This document shows, piece by piece, positions 1 to 6,030 of a DNA stretch of 8,131 bases. The position numbers and the translations under genes are program-made. A model generated the notes under the pieces. It ran no database searches. It was not told where the DNA came from and saw only the letters and a program-made list of their open reading frames with translations. Positions within the stretch are counted from its first letter, which is position 1. Each line of letters begins with the position of its first letter. Origin of the DNA: Pseudomonadota bacterium (GTDB taxonomy: Bacteria > Pseudomonadota > Gammaproteobacteria > SZUA-229); NCBI GenBank assembly GCA_030673345.1, contig DAOVJH010000048.1, forward strand, positions 1 to 8,131, in the 5' to 3' direction.

Positions 1-37
1 ATCATAGATTCCGGCGATGCCCAAATACCAGCAAACT

Positions 38-114
<77 letters not shown>

Positions 115-134
115 TTAACTCAACAGGAACAACT

Positions 135-632
135 ATGTCTACAGTCACATTAGAAACCAGCCACGGCAACATCGTCATCGAACTCAATGATGAAAAAGCA
201 CCGGAAACGGTCAAGAATTTTTTGGCTTATGCGAATGACGGTTTTTTTGATGGCACTATCTTTCACCGTGTCATCCCTAATTTTATGATCCAGGGCGGCG
301 GCTTCATGCCAGGCATGGTACAGAAGAAAACTGAAGACATGATTAAAAATGAAGCAGACAATGGCCTGCCAAATGACCGTGGCAGCATCGCCATGGCAAG
401 AACAAATGACCCTCACTCAGCAACGGCACAATTTTTTATCAATCATAATGATAATACTTTTTTAAACCATACCGCACCGTCTGGCGCTGGCTGGGGCTAT
501 TGCGTATTCGGTAAAGTCACCGATGGCATGGACACCGTTGACGCGATTGCAGCGGTTAGCACCGGTAATGACGGTGGCCATGCGGACGTACCTGTTGAGA
601 CTGTCACCATCAACAAAGCAACCGTATCATAG
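135..632 (+). CDS. ppiB: Peptidyl-prolyl cis-trans isomerase B (cyclophilin type)
   Basis: This 165-residue protein is a single cyclophilin domain without a signal peptide, so it should act in the cytoplasm on proline bonds of folding proteins. The core FHRVIPNFMIQGG spans about residues 43-55 and includes R45, F50 and Q53, which match the catalytic Arg, Phe and Gln of cyclophilins. The second signature, MARTNDPHSATAQFFIN, lies at 87-103. GWGYCVFG (119-126) is as in E. coli PpiB. The length is typical of bacterial PpiB. The start is supported by AGGA at 125-128, six bases before the ATG. It lies between tRNA-Arg and lpxH; the ppiB-lpxH pairing is common in gammaproteobacteria. No promoter is evident in the 20 bases after the tRNA, so transcription probably begins upstream of the tRNA or outside the window. 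Confidence 0.95.
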   Translation: MSTVTLETSHGNIVIELNDEKAPETVKNFLAYANDGFFDGTIFHRVIPNFMIQGGGFMPGMVQKKTEDMIKNEADNGLPNDRGSIAMARTNDPHSATAQFFINHNDNTFLNHTAPSGAGWGYCVFGKVTDGMDTVDAIAAVSTGNDGGHADVPVETVTINKATVS

Positions 633-641
633 ACTACAGCG

Positions 642-1373
642 ATGCAAGACACCGTCTTCATCTCAGATCTACACCTTTCACCCGAACGCCCGCACATCAT
701 CAAACTGTTCCTGCAGTTTGCTGATGATGTGGCGTCACAGGCTGATGCACTCTACATACTAGGCGATTTTCTTGAATACTGGCTTGGTGATGATGATCCA
801 TCACCCGCTTTGACACCTGTGTTCGATAAATTGATTGAACTGTCTGAAAAACATGGCACCAAAATCTATTTCATGCATGGTAACCGTGACTTTCTCGTTG
901 GAGACAAACTTGCTGAACGATGTCACTTCGAGTTAATAAACGACGACACATACAAGATAAAGATACATGGTAAGGATGTCCTGTTGATGCATGGCGACAC
1001 CTTATGTACCGATGATATCGAATATCAGAAATTTCGCCAGATGGTCAGATCTGAACAGTGGAAACAGGACATATTAAGCAGAAGCCTCGAAGAGCGGATT
1101 CAGATCGCAAAAGACCTCAGAGATAAAAGTAAAAAATCGATGACTGAAAAAGAAGAAGCCATCATGGATGTAAACCAGCATGAAACGGACAAAGCTTTCA
1201 TCGACAACAAAGTAAACGTCATTATACATGGCCACACACACCGCCCTGCTGTCCATCAAAAAACAATCAATGGTCAGCAAACGACAAGGATCGTACTTGG
1301 TGACTGGTATAAAACAGGCAGTTATTTACGTGTAAAGGATAACGCCGGATTCAAATTGCAAACTTACACTTAA
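642..1373 (+). CDS. lpxH: UDP-2,3-diacylglucosamine diphosphatase LpxH
   Basis: LpxH hydrolyses UDP-2,3-diacylglucosamine to lipid X and UMP, the fourth step of lipid A synthesis, at the inner face of the cytoplasmic membrane. The 243 residues match the usual length (240 in E. coli). The metallophosphoesterase ligands are all present: D9 and H11 in SDLHLS, D42 in GDFLEYW, N81 in GNRDF, H117 in MHGD, and H196 and H198 in HGHTHRP. GDDDP follows the second motif, as in E. coli LpxH. The gene starts nine bases after the ppiB stop and is probably cotranscribed with it. No convincing Shine-Dalgarno sequence precedes the ATG, so translational coupling to ppiB is plausible. After the stop there is only an A/T-only inverted repeat (TTAATT 1375-1380, AATTAA 1385-1390), which is not a convincing terminator. 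Confidence 0.96.
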   Translation: MQDTVFISDLHLSPERPHIIKLFLQFADDVASQADALYILGDFLEYWLGDDDPSPALTPVFDKLIELSEKHGTKIYFMHGNRDFLVGDKLAERCHFELINDDTYKIKIHGKDVLLMHGDTLCTDDIEYQKFRQMVRSEQWKQDILSRSLEERIQIAKDLRDKSKKSMTEKEEAIMDVNQHETDKAFIDNKVNVIIHGHTHRPAVHQKTINGQQTTRIVLGDWYKTGSYLRVKDNAGFKLQTYT

Positions 1374-1525
1374 GTTAATTTATCAATTAAAACGTAAGCT
1401 GACGATAGACGTCAGAAACCGAAAAGGCAGAATTTGAGCATTAGCTGACGCTGTGCAAAGTTCAAAAACATATTATCCACAGATGAACGCAGATAGACAC
1501 AGATAAAAAACGATTAATAAAGACT

Positions 1526-1558
1526 CGTCATTCCGGCATGTTTGTAGCCGGAATCCAT
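1526..1558 (+). repeat. Inner repeat unit, left copy, with its own hairpin
   Basis: The unit starts CGTCATTCCGGC and contains a local 8-bp stem, ATTCCGGC (1530-1537) with GCCGGAAT (1547-1554), around the 9-base loop ATGTTTGTA. The layout ATTCC...GGAAT followed by CCA resembles the short dispersed repeats of the dRS3 type known from Neisseria, and similar repeats in other proteobacteria. That likeness is judged by eye. It could equally be half of the surrounding palindrome rather than an independent element. Confidence 0.6.
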
Positions 1559-1584
1559 ACCTTAGCTGGGTACTGGCCTGTAAG

Positions 1585-1617
1585 ATGGATACCGGCTACA
1601 AACATGCCGGTATGACG
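1585..1617 (-). repeat. Inner repeat unit, right copy in inverse orientation
   Basis: Read on the minus strand, this matches the left copy at 31 of 33 positions. It forms its own 8-bp stem, ATACCGGC (1589-1596) with GCCGGTAT (1606-1613), around a 9-base loop that is the complement of the left loop. The two differences from the left copy sit on opposite sides of the stem and keep it paired: T-A in the left copy becomes A-T here. This suggests that the local hairpin is what has been preserved. Confidence 0.6.
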
Positions 1618-1752
1618 GTTACTCGTTATGATTTTTTATCTGTGTCTATCTGCGTTCATCTGTGGACATAAATCTTTTGTTTCTTGATGCCTGTTTCTGG
1701 CCGATAGCAGGCATTGTCAGCCAGGCCAAAAACACGTTTTAAATATAAACAC

Positions 1753-2523
1753 TTATTGCAAAGGGCGCTTCGAGTCTTTGCCAATCGAAAACTGACGATA
1801 GTTTTCAGGTATCTTAAATTTATCAGGGTCTACAGATATTTTATTATAGGTCGTTAATATCTTCGAACGTTCATTACTGTGCCACTCCTGTATAGGCAGC
1901 CCTTTCTTATAATAGGCGCCAGTGTTATATATCTGGTCAGCATAGAAACAACTGGTCTGCATCTCAGTGATCTTATTGTCGACCATTTTCACCTGCTGTC
2001 CTGAGACAACTTTCTGGTAATTCAATAATATTTTTCTCACTTCAGGCAAAATATCTTCGACCAGCTGAATCTCGGTACATGTCTCTTCTTTATCAATGAC
2101 ACCCGCTCCAGTATTGACAAATACCCGATAATTATAGATATTTTTACCAGAGACCATCGGTGCATCAGCCAGCTGAAGATATTCAACTTTTGGCTGTACA
2201 GGTGAATCCTTTTCAGAAAACGCATGCTGATGGATGACCAGGGTAGATTTATCCTGATGCGCGACACTATAGATCACTTTCTTTTTATCATCATAAATGA
2301 TGTAGCCGCTATCCTCACCTGTCTCATCGATCCTGATGTAGCGGTCAGATACCAGCATGGTCACTTCGTATTCATCCGTTCCAGGCTCTCGTTCAATGTA
2401 TACCAGCTGATACACATCCTGTGACTTCTTTTCATTTTCAGTCTTTGCCTTAGCTGCAACATTGACACTTACTGCCTGCATGATGAGCAACAGGAATAGT
2501 TTAAATATCAGGTTTTTTTCCAT
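1753..2523 (-). CDS. Secreted protein of unknown function, possibly LolA-like fold (DUF4412-type)
   Basis: I do not recognise a characterised family. From the ATG at 2523 the product has 256 residues. Its Sec-type signal peptide has Lys at positions 3 and 8, a hydrophobic core at about 5-20 and a probable cut after VAA (22-24) or A26. The mature part is rich in beta-prone, charged strands, such as YEVTMLVSDRYIRID and YIIYDDKKKVIYSV. It ends with a FKIPENYRQFSI segment. This pattern resembles DUF4412/LolA-like outer-envelope proteins, but only weakly. Two cysteines, C149 and C192, could form a disulfide in the periplasm. A GTG at 2538 would add five residues ahead of the signal peptide. I prefer the ATG because the signal then begins canonically, although neither start has a clear ribosome binding site. 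It lies 92 bases downstream of the DUF455 gene in the same direction and may have its own promoter. Confidence 0.75.
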   Translation of the reverse strand: MEKNLIFKLFLLLIMQAVSVNVAAKAKTENEKKSQDVYQLVYIEREPGTDEYEVTMLVSDRYIRIDETGEDSGYIIYDDKKKVIYSVAHQDKSTLVIHQHAFSEKDSPVQPKVEYLQLADAPMVSGKNIYNYRVFVNTGAGVIDKEETCTEIQLVEDILPEVRKILLNYQKVVSGQQVKMVDNKITEMQTSCFYADQIYNTGAYYKKGLPIQEWHSNERSKILTTYNKISVDPDKFKIPENYRQFSIGKDSKRPLQ

Positions 2524-2551
2524 AGTTAAAAACACCACTAAAATTTTGGGG

Positions 2552-2568
2552 AGCGATTATTTATCGCT
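2552..2568 (-). other. Small hairpin in the probable leader of the secreted protein gene
   Basis: AGCGAT (2552-2557) pairs with ATCGCT (2563-2568) around a 5-base A/T loop. On the minus strand it lies about 29 bases before the ATG at 2523 and downstream of the candidate -10 element. It is followed by CCCC and A/T-rich sequence but no T-tract, so it is not a good terminator of the DUF455 gene. It could shield or stabilise the leader. Confidence 0.3.
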
Positions 2569-2582
2569 ATTCAATGTAGACG

Positions 2583-2611
2583 ATTATAATGATACGTCAG
2601 GAACTTTGCTA
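2583..2611 (-). promoter_or_regulatory. Candidate sigma-70 promoter for the secreted protein gene
   Basis: On the minus strand a perfect TATAAT lies at 2583-2588. The hexamer 17 bases upstream (2606-2611) reads TAGCAA, matching only three of six positions of the -35 consensus. Transcription would start near 2576, giving a leader of about 50 bases before the ATG at 2523. The element lies between two genes of the same direction, where a separate promoter makes sense. The poor -35 keeps this tentative. Confidence 0.35.
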
Positions 2612-2615
2612 CAGG

Positions 2616-3413
2616 TCAAAAATGGTCCAGCAGAGCCTGCAACTCTTCATGACTGAATCCTGCTTCGATACGCGCCTCGGTTTCAAAAGGGCCAAATCGA
2701 GCACCCTGCATATATTTTTCAATCAATTTGATAAAAGTTGCATCCGTTTCCAACTGACGGTCTTCACATAATGATTTATACCAGTAACTGCCTATTTTGA
2801 CATGACCGATCTCTTCATCAAAGATTATTTGAAGTATTTTTATTAACTTCTCATCACCGGTAGTCTTCAGTTTTTCGATCATGCCAGGCGTAACGTCAAG
2901 CCCCCTGGCTTCCAGTACACGCGGCACAAGCGCCATTCTGACCAGCACATCAAAATCCGTTTTTAGCGCCATCTCCCATAATCCATTGTGTGCGGGCAGA
3001 TCTCCGTATGACATACCATGACTACCCATGTAATCAGATAACATCATAAAATGCCTGGCTTCTTCAGCTGCAACACGGCACCAGTCAGTGTAATACTGCG
3101 CAGGCATATCCTGAAACCGATACACCGCATCAAGCGCCAGGTTGATCGCGTTAAATTCGATGTGTGCGATCGCATGCACCAAAGTCAAGCGACCTTTTAA
3201 ACTGGAAAAGTTACGCCTTGGCACTTCTCTCGGGTCAACCAGTTCAGGCCGCTCGGGCCGGCCAGGTACTTCTAAAGATCTGATATCTACTGTTGGATCT
3301 AATGTTAATTTTCCCTCTGACCAGGCCACCTGCAGAGACTGAGCCTGTTCAACCTTTCTTTCGGGATCATCAATAAGCAAACATCGAAGCGCTTGTTCAA
3401 ATAAATTTTTCAT
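2616..3413 (-). CDS. DUF455 family ferritin-like (putative diiron) protein
   Basis: The 265-residue product matches the DUF455/COG2833 family, an uncharacterised ferritin-like group distantly related to diiron oxygenases such as the tRNA hydroxylase MiaE. The four-helix ligand set is visible in the correct order: E86 in AHIEFNAI, E118 and H121 in EEARH, E168 in VLEARGLD, and E201 and H204 in DEEIGH. This gives the E, ExxH, E, ExxH pattern of a diiron site. The N-terminal 75 residues form a proline-rich lead-in ending in PRRNFSSLKGR. There is no signal peptide, so it should be cytoplasmic. The substrate is unknown. The ATG at 3413 is the natural start, preceded only by a weak TAAG-type ribosome site. 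The promoter should lie in the divergent gap to the right, but no strong one was found. Confidence 0.88.
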   Translation of the reverse strand: MKNLFEQALRCLLIDDPERKVEQAQSLQVAWSEGKLTLDPTVDIRSLEVPGRPERPELVDPREVPRRNFSSLKGRLTLVHAIAHIEFNAINLALDAVYRFQDMPAQYYTDWCRVAAEEARHFMMLSDYMGSHGMSYGDLPAHNGLWEMALKTDFDVLVRMALVPRVLEARGLDVTPGMIEKLKTTGDEKLIKILQIIFDEEIGHVKIGSYWYKSLCEDRQLETDATFIKLIEKYMQGARFGPFETEARIEAGFSHEELQALLDHF

Positions 3414-3602
3414 TTACTTATTTAATCAGCTAAAAATAAAGAAACACATGGGAAGCAGAAATATCTCATCACTTAAAGGCTAGCGCGTATAGGCACCGGA
3501 AACGATAAATTCTCGCACAGTATATACATAATCCATAGTGTTATTTTGTTTCATTCCTGCCAAAAGCAGGCACTTCCCAGGAACTAGTCTAATTGCAACT
3601 TT

Positions 3603-3638
3603 ATAGGGTTCCCCCTATGCGATTACGGGGGACGCCCC
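3603..3638 (+). promoter_or_regulatory. Overlapping inverted repeats: operator or alternative-hairpin leader
   Basis: Three stems share strands here. ATAGGG (3603-3608) is a perfect inverted copy of CCCTAT (3613-3618) around TTCC. TCCCCC (3610-3615) pairs with GGGGGA (3627-3632) around 11 bases. GGGG (3628-3631) can pair with CCCC (3635-3638) around three bases. The first and second stems exclude each other, as do the second and third. The site lies about 107-142 bases upstream of the ATG at 3745. As DNA, the first palindrome could be a regulator site for a weak promoter nearby. As RNA, the set could switch folds. I cannot tell which applies, because the transcription start is unknown. Confidence 0.45.
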
Positions 3639-3730
3639 AGTACTTATACACCAGATTAAACCATAAAATCTTTGGTGCTTAAATTATAAAAAATGCAACC
3701 AAAAACAATCACAACATCAATAAAGACCAC

Positions 3731-3736
3731 AGAGGA
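3731..3736 (+). promoter_or_regulatory. Strong ribosome binding site of the large exported protein gene
   Basis: AGAGGA lies eight bases before the ATG at 3745, a near-ideal Shine-Dalgarno sequence and the best in the window. It fixes the start codon and fits other signs of high expression of this gene. Confidence 0.8.
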
Positions 3737-3744
3737 TGTAACAA

Positions 3745-5949
3745 ATGAACCCCCAACGAAATAAACGATTACGCTTACATGCCTTGTGCATTGTAGCACT
3801 GGCAGGACTGTCAGTAGCCGCAAGCCCACAGGCGTTTGCGTCAAAATCCAAGGAGATCACATTGATTCACGTCAGTGATATCCATGGTCACATGCGCTCC
3901 CACGATGAAGACTTCATCACTTCAGGTAACCGTGAGAATGCCGGTGGTGTTGCAAAACTTGCAACCGGTATTAAGGAAATCCGTGAAAGGGTCGGCGTAG
4001 AAAACAGCCTGACCTTTATGGTCGGTGACGCTACACACGGTGGTGGTGAAGTATTATTCACTCTGGGTAATGCCATCATGCCAATCTTCAACTCACTCGG
4101 CATCGACGGTTTCGTCATGGGAAACTGGGACTGGGCTTACGGCACACGCGTAACACGTAACCGTTATGTTGATAGCCTGAAAGGCACTATCATCATGTCA
4201 CCCAATAACCAGACCACTCTGAGCGGCTCTATTCCAGAATGTACCGGTAAAGCAGGCCCTGACGTCTGTAATGTTATCCCTGCCGATTTCGATGTTGTCG
4301 CCAACAACGTTTACTGGTTCAAACAGAATGCCGTTGGCGCAGCACGTAAACCAGATCTTAGACCTGAAAACCGTGTATTTAAACCATGGGTAATCCGTGA
4401 AGCTAACGATGTAAAAGTCGGTTATGTTGGTATTACTTCAACTCGCCTGCCTGTACAGAATCCATTGTTCAACCTCGGCTTCCGTTTCACCAAAGGTTAT
4501 AACGAATTGGCACAGGATATCAAGGAAGCGAGAATGGCTGGTGCCGATATCATCGTACTGGCGACTGAACTGGGTCTTGGCGACAATATCCAGATGGCGC
4601 TTGAAATCGAAGGTATCGACGTAATACTGAGTGGTGATACTCACGAGTCCATCCCTCAAGCTATCAAAATTAAGAACGTGTTCAGTGGAAAAGACGTTAT
4701 CGTCGTCGAATCTGGCGAGGACGCTTACCTTGGCGAACTGACACTTGAAGTCGAAGGTGATGAAATAGAAGACTTCAACTTCGTTCTGCACGAATTGACA
4801 GACGAAGTTGCTGACGATACCAGTGACTATTTCGTTGCTGGCGGTATTGCAGCACTGGTAGAAGAACACACTAAAGAGTTCTACTCAGGCCCTGATTTCA
4901 AATGTCATACCTTTGGCCCAGGCGGCTTCAAGTACGGCTTTGGTCATGAACTGTGTACTCCGCTTGATTCTGTAGCTGGTTACACCGAAGTTGAACTGGA
5001 GCGCCGTGATGTTGTTGGTGATTTCATGAACAACTTCATCGGTGATGCCACACTGGCTCTCGGTAAGAATACTGGCGACCCTGCTATGACAGATGATACA
5101 GCTTTTGCTATCAGCAACGGCTTCCGCTTCGATATCCCTGTTTTAGCGATGGGTACACCACTGGACGGTCCTGATGGTGGTTTCTCAGACGGTGCTATCA
5201 CCGTGGGTGAAATCTATAACTATATGCCGTTCACACCAGCTGTATCACTGGTTGATTTCACTGGTGGCCTGTTACGTGGTCGCTACGAAAGCTTCCTCGA
5301 AGGCATCTTTGATCCGCATCCATTCCGTCACCGTGGTGGCTGGTGGATGGGTTTCTCCGACAACATGAAGTTCGTGCTGGATCTGGAGAACTCACCAACA
5401 TCCGTACCACTGCAAACCGTTGGCGGCAGGATCCTGTCTATGGAGCTCAATGATAAGCAGATCGATCCAAGCAGGATCTACACAGTGGTCAGCTGTTATC
5501 CTAACGGTGAAGGCACCGATCGTCAGTGCCGTACTTCAGGTGGACGTAACATGCGCTTCCCATGTGGTGCATTCAATCCTGATCCGAATACAGCAAGTGT
5601 AATTGGCGTATGTGATCCTGTTAACACTGAGAACATCGTTGATACAACCCGTAAACCAGCTGTATTACAGGTTGCACCAAACGACTTCTGGGTACCTGCC
5701 CAGGTTCTTCGTGAGCACCTGAAAACACACGTAGTCAACTTTGCTGAGCAGGGTCCAGCCCGTAAGAATACCGAAATGGTTCCTTACAATGGTTGTCCAG
5801 GTAACCCACCAGCAATCGACAAGAACTGTGACGGTGTACCTGATTCCGACCTTGGTGAAGTACAGCCAGCCTTTGGTGCAGGTCCTTCATGGTTAGGACG
5901 CCTGGTTGTCGGTGGTGATGGTCGTAGAGGCCATGGTGACGATGACTAA
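3745..5949 (+). CDS. Exported 5'-nucleotidase/SoxB-superfamily metallophosphatase-like protein with altered active site
   Basis: The 734-residue product has a Sec signal peptide (basic start, hydrophobic core about 12-26, cut after AFA at residue 32). An N-terminal metallophosphoesterase domain spans about 37-340 and a 5'-nucleotidase C-terminal domain about 408-640. VSDIHGH supplies D45 and H47, and GD supplies D95. The GNH[ED] motif reads GNWDWAYG: N127 is kept, but the catalytic His is W128 and its Asp partner is A131. The usual histidine before LG is E275, and GHTH reads GDTH (D298, H300). The C-domain keeps an NGxR-type motif, N458-G-F-R461. Ten cysteines remain after signal removal, consistent with disulfides. 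The tail has D692-K-N-C-D-G-V-P-D-S-D702, a MopE-like metal motif, and ends in GDGRRGHGDDD. It is longer than UshA (about 550 residues). Nucleotidase activity is doubtful. A strong ribosome site, CGT/GGT-rich codons and a strong terminator suggest high expression. Confidence 0.88.
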   Translation: MNPQRNKRLRLHALCIVALAGLSVAASPQAFASKSKEITLIHVSDIHGHMRSHDEDFITSGNRENAGGVAKLATGIKEIRERVGVENSLTFMVGDATHGGGEVLFTLGNAIMPIFNSLGIDGFVMGNWDWAYGTRVTRNRYVDSLKGTIIMSPNNQTTLSGSIPECTGKAGPDVCNVIPADFDVVANNVYWFKQNAVGAARKPDLRPENRVFKPWVIREANDVKVGYVGITSTRLPVQNPLFNLGFRFTKGYNELAQDIKEARMAGADIIVLATELGLGDNIQMALEIEGIDVILSGDTHESIPQAIKIKNVFSGKDVIVVESGEDAYLGELTLEVEGDEIEDFNFVLHELTDEVADDTSDYFVAGGIAALVEEHTKEFYSGPDFKCHTFGPGGFKYGFGHELCTPLDSVAGYTEVELERRDVVGDFMNNFIGDATLALGKNTGDPAMTDDTAFAISNGFRFDIPVLAMGTPLDGPDGGFSDGAITVGEIYNYMPFTPAVSLVDFTGGLLRGRYESFLEGIFDPHPFRHRGGWWMGFSDNMKFVLDLENSPTSVPLQTVGGRILSMELNDKQIDPSRIYTVVSCYPNGEGTDRQCRTSGGRNMRFPCGAFNPDPNTASVIGVCDPVNTENIVDTTRKPAVLQVAPNDFWVPAQVLREHLKTHVVNFAEQGPARKNTEMVPYNGCPGNPPAIDKNCDGVPDSDLGEVQPAFGAGPSWLGRLVVGGDGRRGHGDDD

Positions 5950-5986
5950 AATGAAACTGTAATAACCAGGTTTCAATCTCCATCTT

Positions 5987-6026
5987 ATGGCGCTGTCCCT
6001 TTTGGTTAAGGGCAGCGCCATTTTTT
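5987..6026 (+). terminator. Strong rho-independent terminator
   Basis: ATGGCGCTG (5987-5995) pairs with CAGCGCCAT (6013-6021). After a single bulged T at 5996, the stem continues with CCCTT (5997-6001) and AAGGG (6008-6012) around the 6-base loop TTGGTT. Six T residues follow (6021-6026). It sits 38 bases after the stop at 5949 and should end most transcripts of the large exported protein gene. The two genes downstream therefore probably have their own promoter. Confidence 0.93.
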
Positions 6027-6030
6027 ATCT

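Larger units (their letters stand above)
1476..1666. repeat. 191-bp nested palindrome (MITE-like or compound dispersed repeat)
   Basis: The outer arms 1476-1510 and 1632-1666 are perfect 35-bp inverted copies, beginning TCCACAGATGAACGC on each strand. Inside them lie inner arms 1526-1558 and 1585-1617, inverted copies with two mismatches in 33. A 26-base loop (1559-1584) is left at the centre, and the spacers 1511-1525 and 1618-1631 are unrelated to each other. The pentamer ACATA occurs just outside both ends (1468-1472 and 1666-1670). It could be a target duplication, although the left copy is separated from the arm by a few bases. No transposase is encoded, so if mobile the element would be non-autonomous. 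As RNA it could form a very long hairpin in either direction. Similar outer and inner units are, from memory, scattered in many bacterial genomes, but their copy number here cannot be seen. Confidence 0.85.
1374..1752. other. Non-coding convergent gap between lpxH and the minus-strand gene
   Basis: No protein-like reading frame was found here. The first 100 bases hold a small hairpin, CTGACG (1399-1404) with CGTCAG (1410-1415). They also hold a short direct repeat, TAAGCTGACG (1395-1404) and TTAGCTGACG (1441-1450). The centre (1476-1666) is a large nested palindrome, described separately. To its right is a 7-bp hairpin, ATGCCTG (1687-1693) with CAGGCAT (1708-1714). It has no T-tract on either side. 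Because the flanking genes converge, the large palindrome is the best candidate for stopping transcription from both directions. Confidence 0.7.
3414..3744. other. Divergent non-coding region with several inverted repeats
   Basis: This gap must hold the start signals for both the DUF455 gene and the large exported protein gene. No coding frame was found. From left to right it holds a 5-bp hairpin after TCATTCC (3551-3570), which looks like a worn copy of the dispersed repeat type seen at 1526-1558. Next comes the overlapping inverted-repeat cluster at 3603-3638. Then there is a bulged hairpin, CACCA-GATT (3649-3657) with AATC-TT-TGGTG (3667-3677). The rest is A-rich leader. I found no promoter with both hexamers close to consensus, so the downstream gene may need an activator. 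Confidence 0.6.

Noticed and set aside
1476..1666. CRISPR array or complete insertion sequence
   Set aside because: The repeats are inverted and nested rather than regularly spaced direct repeats, and there is no transposase frame between the arms.
1687..1714. Hairpin ATGCCTG/CAGGCAT as terminator of the minus-strand gene
   Set aside because: The loop is 14 bases, the stem only 7 bp, and no T-tract follows on either strand.
2524..2538. GTG start five codons upstream for the secreted protein
   Set aside because: There is no ribosome site before it, and the signal peptide begins more naturally at the ATG at 2523.
4438..4869. Minus-strand frame of 143 codons inside the nucleotidase-like gene
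   Set aside because: It is antisense to a clearly coding, codon-biased gene, its composition is unlike a protein family, and it has no ribosome site.
3745..5949. Naming the large exported protein ushA or soxB
   Set aside because: The catalytic dyad and two metal histidines of UshA are replaced, and the length (734) exceeds both families. No other sulfur-oxidation (sox) gene is present in the window.
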